Shown: positions 47,144-56,170 of the stretch, piece by piece
How positions within the stretch are numbered: the stretch's first letter is position 1
Layout: every line of letters begins with the position of its first letter
NCBI RefSeq assembly: GCF_014217805.1
Contig: NZ_CP055156.1
Coordinates: 2,982,585-3,046,584, forward strand
DNA length: 64,000 nt
Direction of reading: 5' to 3'
Source of the DNA: Adhaeribacter swui
GTDB taxonomy: Bacteria; Bacteroidota; Bacteroidia; Cytophagales; Hymenobacteraceae
Program-made: the position numbers and the translations under genes
Notes under the pieces: model-generated
Databases searched by the model: none
Told to the model about the DNA's origin: nothing
The model's input: only the letters and a program-made list of their open reading frames with translations

Positions 47144-47301
47144 TTATTATTTACCAGATAAATAGGCAACCTGGTGTTATTAACTACGGGCTTTTTGCTC
47201 CGGTTTAATACTAAAAGGTTAGCCTTTATAACATCTGGGTTTATTTATTACGGTAAGAATTTTTAAAATTTAAAAATTTTCAAATCCGAAGGAGAGTGCC
47301 C

Positions 47302-47901
47302 TTATCGGTTACCTCGTCCTGGCAGGTATATCTGAAAGGCAAAGCCCAATGATAAACCAGTCTGCGCATTTCCTACATCTATATCAGCATGGCTGCGGGT
47401 TAAGTTTAACGTACCTTCTAACGATACATTAGATGCTACAAAGTGAGCGTAGCCGGCACGCACCCCATAAACTGCCGAAACAACCGGATCGATATCATCA
47501 TTTTTATAAGTGGTGCCCCCAATACCGGCTAGTGCTTCCCCAAACCATCTGTGAGTAGGCGTTGCCCCCTCTGGGAAATAATACCGGGCAAAAGGAGTTA
47601 AACCATAAATAAACGTATTACCGCCCCCTTTAACGCTGTTAAAACCTAGCTGTATCTGGGCGCCGAGAACCGCATTATCGCTAACAAAATAGCCGGCCCG
47701 GGGCTGTACTGAGAAATTAAAAGTTTTAGATTTAAAATTCTGGCCAATCGATCCAAGATCGGCACCAACTAACCAATTACCGCGTTGAATGGAGGAAAAA
47801 GCCGTTGCTGAAGTGTTTTGTGGCTGAGGTATGTTTTGTGCGGAAAGTTCACCGGAAAACAAAAGCAACCAAAATAAGAATAGTGAAAAAGTGCGTTTCA
47901 T
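47302..47901 (-). CDS. Small outer-membrane beta-barrel protein
   Basis: A 199-residue exported protein. The signal peptide MKRTFSLFLFWLLLFSGELSA ends near AQN. The mature chain has alternating amphipathic strands (NWLVGADLGSIGQ, FSVQPRAGYFVSDNAV, LGAQIQLGFNSV, YGVRAGYAHFV) and ends in aromatic/hydrophobic SLGFAFQIYLP, the pattern of an eight-strand barrel of the OmpX/OmpW-like porin-family type. It may be a structural or small-solute barrel. Neighbours do not define its role. Confidence 0.78.
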   Translation of the reverse strand: MKRTFSLFLFWLLLFSGELSAQNIPQPQNTSATAFSSIQRGNWLVGADLGSIGQNFKSKTFNFSVQPRAGYFVSDNAVLGAQIQLGFNSVKGGGNTFIYGLTPFARYYFPEGATPTHRWFGEALAGIGGTTYKNDDIDPVVSAVYGVRAGYAHFVASNVSLEGTLNLTRSHADIDVGNAQTGLSLGFAFQIYLPGRGNR

Positions 47902-48231
47902 AGTTTTACGTTAAATAAATTGTTCTTTCATTTATTCCTATAAAACGACAATATAAGTAGTAGGTTTTAACAAGGTACAGATTCTATTATCTGTATAAAC
48001 CTTAGATTTAAAATTAGAGGCTTGTAAATAACTATAAATAAGCGGTTTGTTGTGGCTAAGCCTATCTGAAAAATTATTCCGGAAAATAGCGGTAAAAAGT
48101 AGTTACGCAATCTGCAGGCCGCTTTAATTAAACTTACAGGAGCCGTAAGGCATGATTTAAAAATAAAAAACCGCTTCAGAAGCTAAAAATTTAACTTGCT
48201 GAAGCGGTTTTTTTAAGAACTAAACTAAATC
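47902..48231. other. Intergenic region with terminator
   Basis: A 330-bp gap between two same-strand genes, containing the terminator at 48165-48213. The part near 47902 should hold the promoter of the beta-barrel gene. Confidence 0.5.
48165..48213 (-). terminator. Intrinsic terminator
   Basis: A 14-bp perfect stem (48165-48178 with 48200-48213, CCGCTTCA core) with a 21-nt loop and T- and A-runs. It follows the minus-strand ThuA fusion gene. Confidence 0.82.
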
Positions 48232-51200
48232 TTACTCGGGTATAAAGCTAATTGTTTTAAGGTAAGCTCTACCACCCGGCTGCACTGGTTTTACAACCAG
48301 ATAGATGTCTTGTAACTGACCATTCGTGGCGTTTTTAGGTACTGGCACGCTAGCTGTAACTTTTTGCCGGTTGTCGGCAAAGTCAACGGTAGTTTGCCCA
48401 ATTACGGCGCCGTTTGCCTGGCCACTGCGTAACTCCACCTGGTATTTACCCGGACGTCCGCTGCCAAAACCAGCTAATTCAATGCGGCTAATGCCGGTTA
48501 AATCCAGTTGTGCGCCTTTAATGTAGCCTTCGGTAGTAGGCAGAGTTAAGTAACGGGCACCCGCCGAATCTTTAGGAGCAAAGCCTTTTACTTCCTGGAA
48601 ATCCGATACGTCCATAGTCGTATTGCGCAGGTAAATAGCCTGTGAACCAGAAAGCGGTTGAATACCCGCTCCACCGGCATCGGTGTACGTAGCCATTAAC
48701 CGGAATACGTTATTGCGCTTTTTCTCTTCATTTACAGTAGGCACAATTTTACCAGTAGCTGGCAAGCTAGCTTTAGCATTGTCGGCATTGGCTAACGATA
48801 AAATAAACGTAACAATTTGCCGGGCATCACCTTCTTTCATGGTTAAGTGGGCTGGCATTACGTTTTCGCCCCAAACACCGCCACCACCTTTAATGATCTT
48901 GCTAATCAGGTAATCGTGGGCACGGGTATCTTTTTGGTAACGTTTAGCCACATCAGTAAAGGCTGGTCCAATGGATTTTTCGGTAATGCTATGGCAAGCC
49001 TTACAGTCAGAATTCATCATCAGGTTCTTGCCCAAAATAGCTTCCGAAATAACCTGGTGACCGGTAGAAGCTGCCGCCATATCGCGGCCCTGAATGTAGT
49101 CGGTAGAAACAAACAAGTTTTTAGGATCAACTTTGGCTCCTTCGTCGATTACTTTAACCTGGTAATTAACCGGCTTATTTGGGAAGTAGAAAGATTTATT
49201 GCCCTGAATGGTAATATTAACCACGGGCTGCTCATTACCGGCATAAACAGTTACCACATTGCTGCTGCTTGCTGCTTTTTTATCGTCTAGCACTTGCACT
49301 TGTACTTTGTAGTCGCCGGCTTTATTTAAAGTGTATTTTAACTGCGGTTCTTTGGTTTCCTTTTTAATGTCGCCAATGCTCCACACGTACGTTAAATTAT
49401 CTTTTTCCGGGTCGGTGGCTTTTACGCTGGCCGTAAAGGTAAATGGTAAATTGCCGTTCAGGTTGTCGATATCTATTGTAGATACTTTTGGCGGGCGATT
49501 ACCAGCTAGGTAATCTACGCGGGAAATTCCGGCATCCGGGTTTTTTGCGAACCAGCCTTTGCCGTATTCCAGAATGTACAAACGGCCATCCGGACCTACT
49601 TCCATGTCAATAGCGGCTGCTAGTTTAGCGTTTTGCATGAAAGGCTCCATTTTGTCGTAGTTCATATCCTTATCCAGGGTTACTACTTTTATCCAGTCGC
49701 GAATCCACTCGTAGATAAACAGCTTACCGTTGTAATAATCCGGGTAACGGGTTTCTTTCGGGAACATATCAGTGTAATAAACTGGCCCGGCCATAGCGTT
49801 ACGGCCGCCAGTACCCACTTGCGGGAATTCCGGCGACTCTGCATATGGGTACCAGATAAAGGCTGGGGTGGTTGGCGGCAATTCGGTTAAACCAGTATTA
49901 TTGCGCGAATTATTAATTGGTTTGGCCGGATTAAATGCTTCGCCGCTTTTGCCGGTAGCATAGTCATAAGCCCGGTAAGGATAGTTATTACCGATAAATA
50001 ATGGCCAGCCAAAATTACCGGCTTTCTTGGCTTGGTTTATTTCGTCGTAACCGCGGGGGCCACGGGTGGCCATGCTGTCTTCACGGGCATCGGGTCCAAC
50101 TTCGCCCCAGTACAAAATGCTGTTTTTCTGGTCTACGGTAATGCGGTACGGGTTACGATGGCCCATGGTGTAAATTTCCGGGCGGGTTTTAGCAGTGCCT
50201 TTCGGAAATAAGTTGCCTTCCGGAATTTCGTAAGAACCATCTGGCTTTACGCGAATGCGTAGGATTTTACCCCGCAAATCGTTGGTATTACCCGAAGACC
50301 GGCGTACATCGTACTGTAAATGGCCGGGACGGTCGTCCAGAGGCGCATAACCGTGGCTTACGTATTTCTGGCCAGGCTCATCAAAAGGAGTAGAGTTATC
50401 GCCGGTAGATAAGTATAATAATTTATCGGGGCCGAAGGCAATAGAACCACCGGTATGGCAGCAGATTTCGCGCTGTGAATAAAGCTGTAAAATCATTTTT
50501 TCTGATTTACGATCCAGGGAATCGCCCCGGAAAGTAAACCGCGACAACCGGTTTACTGATGTATCGGCTGGGCTATAGTAAAGGTAGATGTAATTATTAT
50601 TTTTAAAATCCGGATCAGCGGCAATACCTAAAATTCCTTCTTCAGCATTTACTCCTTTAGTATTCGTCCGGAAATAGACGTTAAGGGCACCCACTTGCTT
50701 TACTTTTTGCTCTTTCTGGCTGTAAAGCATTAACTCTCCCCGGCGCTGGGCTACTAAAATATCCAGATTAGGCAGAATGGCCATTTCGGTAGGTTCATTA
50801 AAGTTACCCTGGTCGAGTAATACTTTTACAAAACGGTCATCTTCGGGTACGTTCTGCGTTTTAGCTTTGGTGTAATCCAGTGGTTTGTTTTCGCCAATAG
50901 CGTATTTAAGACCTCCTAATACGTGTTTTAAATACTGCGGATCATCGTACGATTCGTCGGTGTGGCCTAAACCGGTATAGAAGGCTCGGCCGCCATCGTA
51001 CTCGTGGTACCAGGCAATGGGATGGTTTTTACCGTTTTTACCACCTTCGTAAGTGCTTTCATCCAGGTTCATCAGCACCTTAATATCCGGATTAATTTTT
51101 TTGTAGCTGTACCACTCATCCCAACGTTTCCATTTTTTTGGTAAGTGTTTGGTAGAGCCGTGTTTACGATTAGTTACCTGAATAACGGCATTTTGTTGCT

Positions 51201-51627
51201 TGGGGTGATTTAAAAAGTAAGCGCCAACCAAGCGGCCATACCAGCCCCAATCGTATTCCGTGTCGGCAGCGGCATGGATACCCATAAAACCGCCACCCGC
51301 CTGAATATAGCGTTCAAAAGCAGCTTCTTGGTAGTTGTTTAACACGTTGCCGGTAGTGCTTAAGAAAACTACAGCGGCATATTGTTTTAAATTGTTGTCG
51401 TTAAAAGCCGTGGAATCAGTAGTAGTGTCCGCGTCCATGTTATTTTCGCGGGCTAGTTTAAGAAGGGCAAGCTGGCCTTTAGCAATAGAAGCATGATGAT
51501 AGCCCGCTGTTTTACTAAAAATCAGGATTTTTGGCTTGACTAACAGCTTGCTGAAAGTAAACAATCCAACGATTACCATCGCAAAGATACTTCCGGCTAT
51601 AAGCCGCCAGGAATTTTTAATTTTCAT
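48232..51627 (-). CDS. ThuA-sugar dehydrogenase-PKD-cytochrome c fusion protein
   Basis: An 1131-residue envelope protein with an N-terminal membrane anchor (about 8-25). A ThuA trehalose-utilisation-type domain (about 32-245, ILIFSKTAGYHHASI, GGGFMGIHAAADTEYDWGWY) leads. A PQQ-type glucose/sorbosone dehydrogenase propeller follows (about 265-690, CCHTGGSIAFGPDKLLYLST, YTMGHRNPYRITVD). Then come a PKD-like Ig fold (715-790), a cytochrome c domain with CKACH (Cys875, Cys878, His879), and a C-terminal carbohydrate-binding-like beta domain. It probably oxidises a bound sugar and passes electrons to the respiratory chain. Such fusions are common in Bacteroidota; the substrate is unknown. Confidence 0.88.
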   Translation of the reverse strand: MKIKNSWRLIAGSIFAMVIVGLFTFSKLLVKPKILIFSKTAGYHHASIAKGQLALLKLARENNMDADTTTDSTAFNDNNLKQYAAVVFLSTTGNVLNNYQEAAFERYIQAGGGFMGIHAAADTEYDWGWYGRLVGAYFLNHPKQQNAVIQVTNRKHGSTKHLPKKWKRWDEWYSYKKINPDIKVLMNLDESTYEGGKNGKNHPIAWYHEYDGGRAFYTGLGHTDESYDDPQYLKHVLGGLKYAIGENKPLDYTKAKTQNVPEDDRFVKVLLDQGNFNEPTEMAILPNLDILVAQRRGELMLYSQKEQKVKQVGALNVYFRTNTKGVNAEEGILGIAADPDFKNNNYIYLYYSPADTSVNRLSRFTFRGDSLDRKSEKMILQLYSQREICCHTGGSIAFGPDKLLYLSTGDNSTPFDEPGQKYVSHGYAPLDDRPGHLQYDVRRSSGNTNDLRGKILRIRVKPDGSYEIPEGNLFPKGTAKTRPEIYTMGHRNPYRITVDQKNSILYWGEVGPDAREDSMATRGPRGYDEINQAKKAGNFGWPLFIGNNYPYRAYDYATGKSGEAFNPAKPINNSRNNTGLTELPPTTPAFIWYPYAESPEFPQVGTGGRNAMAGPVYYTDMFPKETRYPDYYNGKLFIYEWIRDWIKVVTLDKDMNYDKMEPFMQNAKLAAAIDMEVGPDGRLYILEYGKGWFAKNPDAGISRVDYLAGNRPPKVSTIDIDNLNGNLPFTFTASVKATDPEKDNLTYVWSIGDIKKETKEPQLKYTLNKAGDYKVQVQVLDDKKAASSSNVVTVYAGNEQPVVNITIQGNKSFYFPNKPVNYQVKVIDEGAKVDPKNLFVSTDYIQGRDMAAASTGHQVISEAILGKNLMMNSDCKACHSITEKSIGPAFTDVAKRYQKDTRAHDYLISKIIKGGGGVWGENVMPAHLTMKEGDARQIVTFILSLANADNAKASLPATGKIVPTVNEEKKRNNVFRLMATYTDAGGAGIQPLSGSQAIYLRNTTMDVSDFQEVKGFAPKDSAGARYLTLPTTEGYIKGAQLDLTGISRIELAGFGSGRPGKYQVELRSGQANGAVIGQTTVDFADNRQKVTASVPVPKNATNGQLQDIYLVVKPVQPGGRAYLKTISFIPE

Positions 51628-52080
51628 TACGTTTATTTATTCGATTAAGGATTTGTTTGTTTTAAGTAATTCGATTTATTTACGGGAGGCTACCAACTGC
51701 TAAATTATACTGCGTTTCTAAAATTATTATTTATTTTAAAATAAATCGTTGTAGAAAAATGATAAAATATTTTTCTTACTATACAAACGAGATAGTTGGC
51801 TATAAAGTCTATCCCAAATACAATTCAGAAGGTTAGATGCTTAGCCTTATTGTAGCTTAAAGATAAGTAGAAAATAATCAATTTAGGCTCTAATTAAACA
51901 AAAATCAACGATTTGGTTGTTTTGTTTTAAATGTGTTATTAAAGTAAATTAATTATTGTATTTTTTACAAAATTAGTAAAATTCAATCTAGATTAAGGAA
52001 AATTATTTCGTTGTTTCGTTTTAAATTCTTTATTTTTAGTCAAATTTCATTTACACGATTATCTCTTAAAAAAAGTTTTA
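51628..52080. other. Divergent intergenic region
   Basis: A 453-bp, very AT-rich gap between the divergent ThuA-fusion and DUF1080 genes. It should carry both promoters and shared regulation is possible, but I see no clear operator. Confidence 0.5.
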
Positions 52081-52827
52081 ATGAAAATTAGTCTTAAAAA
52101 AGTAAAATTAATAGCTATTGCCGTTTTAGCTGTATCAGCCTCATATGCGGGTGTTATTCAGGTACAAAAGACTGCGGCCAAACAAGATAACACCTTAACC
52201 AGCGCCGAAAAAAAGGCTGGTTATACCTTACTTTTTGATGGTAAAACCATTAATCAGTGGCGTGGTTTCCGGAAGGATAATGTTCCGGCTGGTTGGACCG
52301 TGGAAGATGGTGCCATTACTTTAACGGGTAAAGGTGCCGGCGACCTGATTACCAAAAATCAATATGAAAATTACGAATTACTGCTGGACTGGAAAATTTC
52401 GGAAGGCGGTAACAGCGGTATAATATATAACGTGTCGGAAGACCCGCAGTATGGCGCTACTTACCATACCGGTCCGGAAATGCAGGTTTTAGATAACGAA
52501 AAACACCCCGATGCGAAACAAGGTAAAAATGGCAACCGCCAGGCGGGTGCCAACTACGATATGATTCCGTTATCTACCCCGGCAGTAAATCCTGTAGGCC
52601 AATGGAACCACGTAAAATTGGTAGTAAATAAAGGCCACGTAGAGCATTGGTTAAACGGTAAAAAAGTGGTGGAGTACCAATTGGGTAGCCCCGAGTGGGA
52701 AGCATTGGTAAAAGAAAGCAAATTTGCCTCTATGCCGGGTTACGGTAAAATTAAAAAGGGCCATATTGCCCTGCAAGATCATGGTGATAAGGTGTGGTAC
52801 AAAAACATTAAAATCCGGCAGTTGTAA
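52081..52827 (+). CDS. DUF1080 (3-keto-disaccharide hydrolase-type) exported protein
   Basis: A 248-residue exported protein (signal about residues 1-25, ending near ASYAG). The DUF1080 jelly-roll pattern is plain: GYTLLFDGKTINQWRG, WTVEDGAITLTGKG, EYYELLLDWKIS-like (NYELLLDWKISEGGNSGI), TGPEMQVLDNEKHPD and KKGHIALQDHGDKVWYKNIK. Members have been linked to cleavage of 3-keto-glycosides in Bacteroidota and Verrucomicrobia. It is divergent from the ThuA fusion and precedes an MFS transporter, in line with periplasmic sugar cleavage followed by uptake. Confidence 0.9.
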   Translation: MKISLKKVKLIAIAVLAVSASYAGVIQVQKTAAKQDNTLTSAEKKAGYTLLFDGKTINQWRGFRKDNVPAGWTVEDGAITLTGKGAGDLITKNQYENYELLLDWKISEGGNSGIIYNVSEDPQYGATYHTGPEMQVLDNEKHPDAKQGKNGNRQAGANYDMIPLSTPAVNPVGQWNHVKLVVNKGHVEHWLNGKKVVEYQLGSPEWEALVKESKFASMPGYGKIKKGHIALQDHGDKVWYKNIKIRQL

Positions 52828-52842
52828 AAGCTGTTAATGAGA

Positions 52843-52873
52843 GGAGGTTATTTTATTTAGATAAAATGCCTCC
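52843..52873 (+). terminator. Possible intra-operon terminator
   Basis: An imperfect stem (52843-52856 with 52861-52873, GGAGG/CCTCC base) with a 4-nt loop, followed by TTTT, between the DUF1080 and MFS genes. It could attenuate transcription into the transporter gene. Confidence 0.55.
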
Positions 52874-52927
52874 TTTTATAATTTTCAAGAACATCTATAT
52901 TTAAAAAACTTCTAAACTTAAATAATA

Positions 52928-54166
52928 ATGAACGAGAACATTAACAGATCCGCTCTGTTTTACGGGAGCTGCTTTGCGCTAATCACCACAGGCTTTACTT
53001 TTTCAATCCGGGCCGGAATTTTACCACAGTTAGGAGAACAGTTTGGTTTATCCGCTGAACAATTAGGTTTTATCAACTCCATGTGGTTTTTAGGTTTTCC
53101 CCTTTCAATGGTTATAGGTGGGTTAGTTTACCACACGGTTGGGCCTAAAATTATTATGACTGTAGCATTAATTGGCCACGTATTGGGTATTCTGTTAACC
53201 ATTTACGCTGGAGGATATACCGGTTTACTTATTTCTACCTTATTAATCGGGATTGCCAACGGATGTACGGAAGCAGCTTGTAATCCAATGATTGCGGATA
53301 TGTACTCAGGCATAACTCTAAATAAAATGCTAAACCGGTTCCACATGTGGTTCCCTGGTGGAATATTAATTGGCTCACTTATATCAAAATTCATGACTGA
53401 TTTAGGTACTTCATGGCAAGCCCAAGTGTGGGTTATCCTGTTGCCTGCAGTTATTTATGCCTTTTTATTCTTCGGAAAAACTTTCCCAAAACCAAAAGTG
53501 GAAGGTGCTACCTCCATTGGCCAAAACTTAAAGGCTATGTTAAGTCCGTTATACATCTTTTTGATTGTTTGTATGGCATTAACAGCTATTACCGAGTTTG
53601 GTCCTGGCCAGTGGGTAGGTATTATTTTGAGCAGCAGCGGTGCCGATCCAATGTTAATTTTAGCACTTACAGCTGGATTAGTAGCTGTGGGCCGCTTCTT
53701 TGCCGGACCAGTAGTAGCTAGCTTAGGTCAAACTGGGGTGCTTTTATTTGGCGCAATCTTTTCGGCCATTGGTATTTATTTGTTTAGTACCGTTACGGGT
53801 TCTACCGCTTACTTAGCTGCGGTTATTTTTGCATTGGGTTATTGCTACTTCTGGCCAGTAATGGTAGGTTCTGTGGCGCAACGAGTGCCGTTGAGCAGTG
53901 CCTTGGGTATGTCTATTATTGGAGCCGTAGGTATGTTTTCTTCTTCTATCTTCCAACCGATTATTGGTAGCTGGATTGATAGTTCCCGAGCTAAATTTAC
54001 CGCGCAAGGATTAACTGAAAATGCGTTGGAGTTAGCTACGGGCCAGGACACTTTACAAAAAATGATTGCTTTCCCAGCTATCTTAATTGTATTATTTACT
54101 ATCCTGTTCTTCTGGCAAAGAAATACCAAAAAAACAAAGGAAATGCAGATGGCAGGTCACTATTAA
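52928..54166 (+). CDS. MFS transporter
   Basis: A 412-residue integral membrane protein with about 12 hydrophobic segments and the MFS loop 2-3 pattern weakly visible (GGLVYHTVGPKIIM). Segments such as GIANGCTEAACNPMIADMYS and RFHMWFPGGILIGSLIS resemble sugar-porter-like MFS proteins of the FucP/NupG-like side. It starts 100 bp after the DUF1080 gene on the same strand. Uptake of the sugar or keto-sugar released there is the simplest reading, as inference. Confidence 0.85.
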   Translation: MNENINRSALFYGSCFALITTGFTFSIRAGILPQLGEQFGLSAEQLGFINSMWFLGFPLSMVIGGLVYHTVGPKIIMTVALIGHVLGILLTIYAGGYTGLLISTLLIGIANGCTEAACNPMIADMYSGITLNKMLNRFHMWFPGGILIGSLISKFMTDLGTSWQAQVWVILLPAVIYAFLFFGKTFPKPKVEGATSIGQNLKAMLSPLYIFLIVCMALTAITEFGPGQWVGIILSSSGADPMLILALTAGLVAVGRFFAGPVVASLGQTGVLLFGAIFSAIGIYLFSTVTGSTAYLAAVIFALGYCYFWPVMVGSVAQRVPLSSALGMSIIGAVGMFSSSIFQPIIGSWIDSSRAKFTAQGLTENALELATGQDTLQKMIAFPAILIVLFTILFFWQRNTKKTKEMQMAGHY

Positions 54167-54210
54167 TTAATAAGCTTAAATTGTATTCTAGTACAAATTA
54201 TTTGCTAAAC

Positions 54211-54246
54211 AAAAGTCCTTGCTAATATCTTTTGGCAAGGACTTTT
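54211..54246 (+). terminator. Intrinsic terminator
   Basis: A 12-bp perfect stem (54211-54222 with 54235-54246, AAAAGTCCTTGC) with a 12-nt loop and a T-run, downstream of the MFS gene. Confidence 0.85.
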
Positions 54247-54323
54247 TTAATTTATTTCTCCCGGAGAGAAAGTAAAAACAAGGTTTGGTTTGCTTCATTA
54301 ACAAGCAACACGCATTATTCCAT

Positions 54324-55904
54324 TTAAGCACCCGGTACTTTCTCGAAGGGGTTACCGGGCGGTACCAGAATAACTTTTTCCCGTTCCACTACTACTTCGC
54401 CGGGGGCAGCGCCTTTGCGTTTTCGCACGTATTTTTTGGGAGTATATAAGACCGGACAGAGTGAGTCGGTTTTGCGTTTAGAATAGTAAGCAGCCAGTTG
54501 GGCTGCTTTATAAATTACAGGTTCCGGAAAAGTTTTACCAGCCTGGTATTTTATTACCACGTGCGAGCCACTTACATCTTTGGCGTGGAGCCATAAATCT
54601 TCTTTATAAGTAAACTGTTGCGTAAGTACATCGTTGTTTTTGGCGCTTTTGCCTACCCATATCTGAAAACCACTGGTTTGAAATACCCGGAAAGGCTTTT
54701 CGCCCGTTGAGTCCGGCGGGGCTACGGCATCTAGGTTAATTTTTAAAAAAGCCTTTAATGTTTTGTAATCCGCAATAGCCGTAAGCTCCTGCAACAAAAT
54801 TTCTGTTTCCAGCAGTTCTTCTTCTTTTTGACTTAAACGTTCCTGTAACTGGGCAAGCTCAATTTGCTGATTTTTGCTTTTTTTATACAGTCGTTCGGCA
54901 AACTTCTGCGGGCTTTCCGTTGCTTTTAATTTAAAAAGGCGCTCCTGATCCTGGTAGAAATCAAACAAGAGTACCTCCTCCGCCCGTTGTGGTATATTAC
55001 TTAAGTTGGCCATAATCACATCCGCCGTTTGGGAGTAAGATGCCTCGGATTGCAGGGCTTTTAACCGACTCTGAATGTGGCGGATCATTTGCTCGGCCTG
55101 CTGTTTTTTTCGAAGTAATTTTTGATGGACTTGTTTGTAGTTTTTCTCAAAGCCAGATTCTGCCAAATAAGCCGGCACAAATTCTTTTAAAGTAATTACT
55201 GGGGAAGCAAACTCTTTTTTTATCTGGCCAAGGGGTAGCAGCGACAAGCGGGTTTGATTATTTACCTTAACAATATAATACGCCGGCGGATTTTCTAAAA
55301 TTTGTTTCACTTCTTGAATCAAATTCCATTTTTGTTCCGGCGAAGCCTCATTGTATCCCCAATTTTTCAAATAAATTCCGGGTAAATCGCCGAAAGTAGG
55401 GTAGAGCTTATCGGGCGCTGACTGGTTTATTATAAATTCATTCTTATCGGGTTGCCATTGCCGGTGCATTTGCTGCAGGTTTAGCTCTAAATCTCTCGGA
55501 AATTTTTTATGGAATAAGCTTATTGCTTGCTCCTGCTCAAAATAAACAATGTTTGCCCGGTTACCGAATAATTTAAAAAGCAAGGCTTTTTGGTTGCTTA
55601 ATTCCAGATAAAAGCTTCGTTCGTTTTGGTGTTGTATAATATCCAGCACTGTTTCCCCAATTACTTCCGGAAATAAATTAACGGAGTTGCTCCGGGCCCG
55701 GTTAAAATAATCGGGAAAGTACAAAGAGGAGAAATTAGCCGTTAATATGGCTTTAATTACAAAAGAACTACTTTGGTCAGCCCGGTCGAAAGAAAAAATA
55801 AGTTCATCTTTATCCTGGCTAAAACAAGCCGATATACGGGAATTTACCAGTTCTGATTTTAAAGCGGTAGTTAACTGGCGTAGAAAATAGTAGTTATTAT
55901 GCAC
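54324..55904 (-). CDS. NFACT-domain protein (RqcH/Rqc2-like)
   Basis: A 526-residue protein of the NFACT family. The N-terminal part carries the YYFLRQLTTALKSEL and GNRANIVYFEQ features, a long coiled coil occupies about 270-390 (KLLRKKQQAEQMIRHIQ, LAQLQERLSQKEEELLETEI), and the NFACT-R domain has EDLWLHAKDVSGSHVVIKYQ. Family members bind peptidyl-tRNA on split 50S subunits and add alanine tails for ribosome quality control. The motif DLWLHA-DVSGSHV is the RNA-binding core. It is monocistronic here. The N-terminal part is somewhat divergent, so exact activity is not assured. Confidence 0.85.
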   Translation of the reverse strand: MHNNYYFLRQLTTALKSELVNSRISACFSQDKDELIFSFDRADQSSSFVIKAILTANFSSLYFPDYFNRARSNSVNLFPEVIGETVLDIIQHQNERSFYLELSNQKALLFKLFGNRANIVYFEQEQAISLFHKKFPRDLELNLQQMHRQWQPDKNEFIINQSAPDKLYPTFGDLPGIYLKNWGYNEASPEQKWNLIQEVKQILENPPAYYIVKVNNQTRLSLLPLGQIKKEFASPVITLKEFVPAYLAESGFEKNYKQVHQKLLRKKQQAEQMIRHIQSRLKALQSEASYSQTADVIMANLSNIPQRAEEVLLFDFYQDQERLFKLKATESPQKFAERLYKKSKNQQIELAQLQERLSQKEEELLETEILLQELTAIADYKTLKAFLKINLDAVAPPDSTGEKPFRVFQTSGFQIWVGKSAKNNDVLTQQFTYKEDLWLHAKDVSGSHVVIKYQAGKTFPEPVIYKAAQLAAYYSKRKTDSLCPVLYTPKKYVRKRKGAAPGEVVVEREKVILVPPGNPFEKVPGA

Positions 55905-55995
55905 GGTACAACTTACGAAATAGCTTTTTCAAACGTTTCTGCGAATTAAACCCGCAAGTTATAACAGAATTTCGGGCAATGGTTTAGAAACTAAA

Positions 55996-56037
55996 AGTCT
56001 GAAAAACTAAAATTTTGAAAATTTAGTTTTTCAGACT
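55996..56037 (-). terminator. Terminator of the kinase-MBL operon
   Basis: A 16-bp perfect stem (55996-56011 with 56022-56037), extended by an AT inner part, lies about 130 bp past the minus-strand stop at 56171. It should end the four-gene signalling operon. Confidence 0.7.
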
Positions 56038-56170
56038 CTCATAAGTGCCGGTTAGTTAAACAATGATGCTATTTGCGTTAACCTAATGTTTCACGGTTAG
56101 CCTTAACTACCTGAAATTTTAAAATTTCTGATTTTCTATGAGGTAAGTAAAAGCCTAAGCTTCCATTTTT

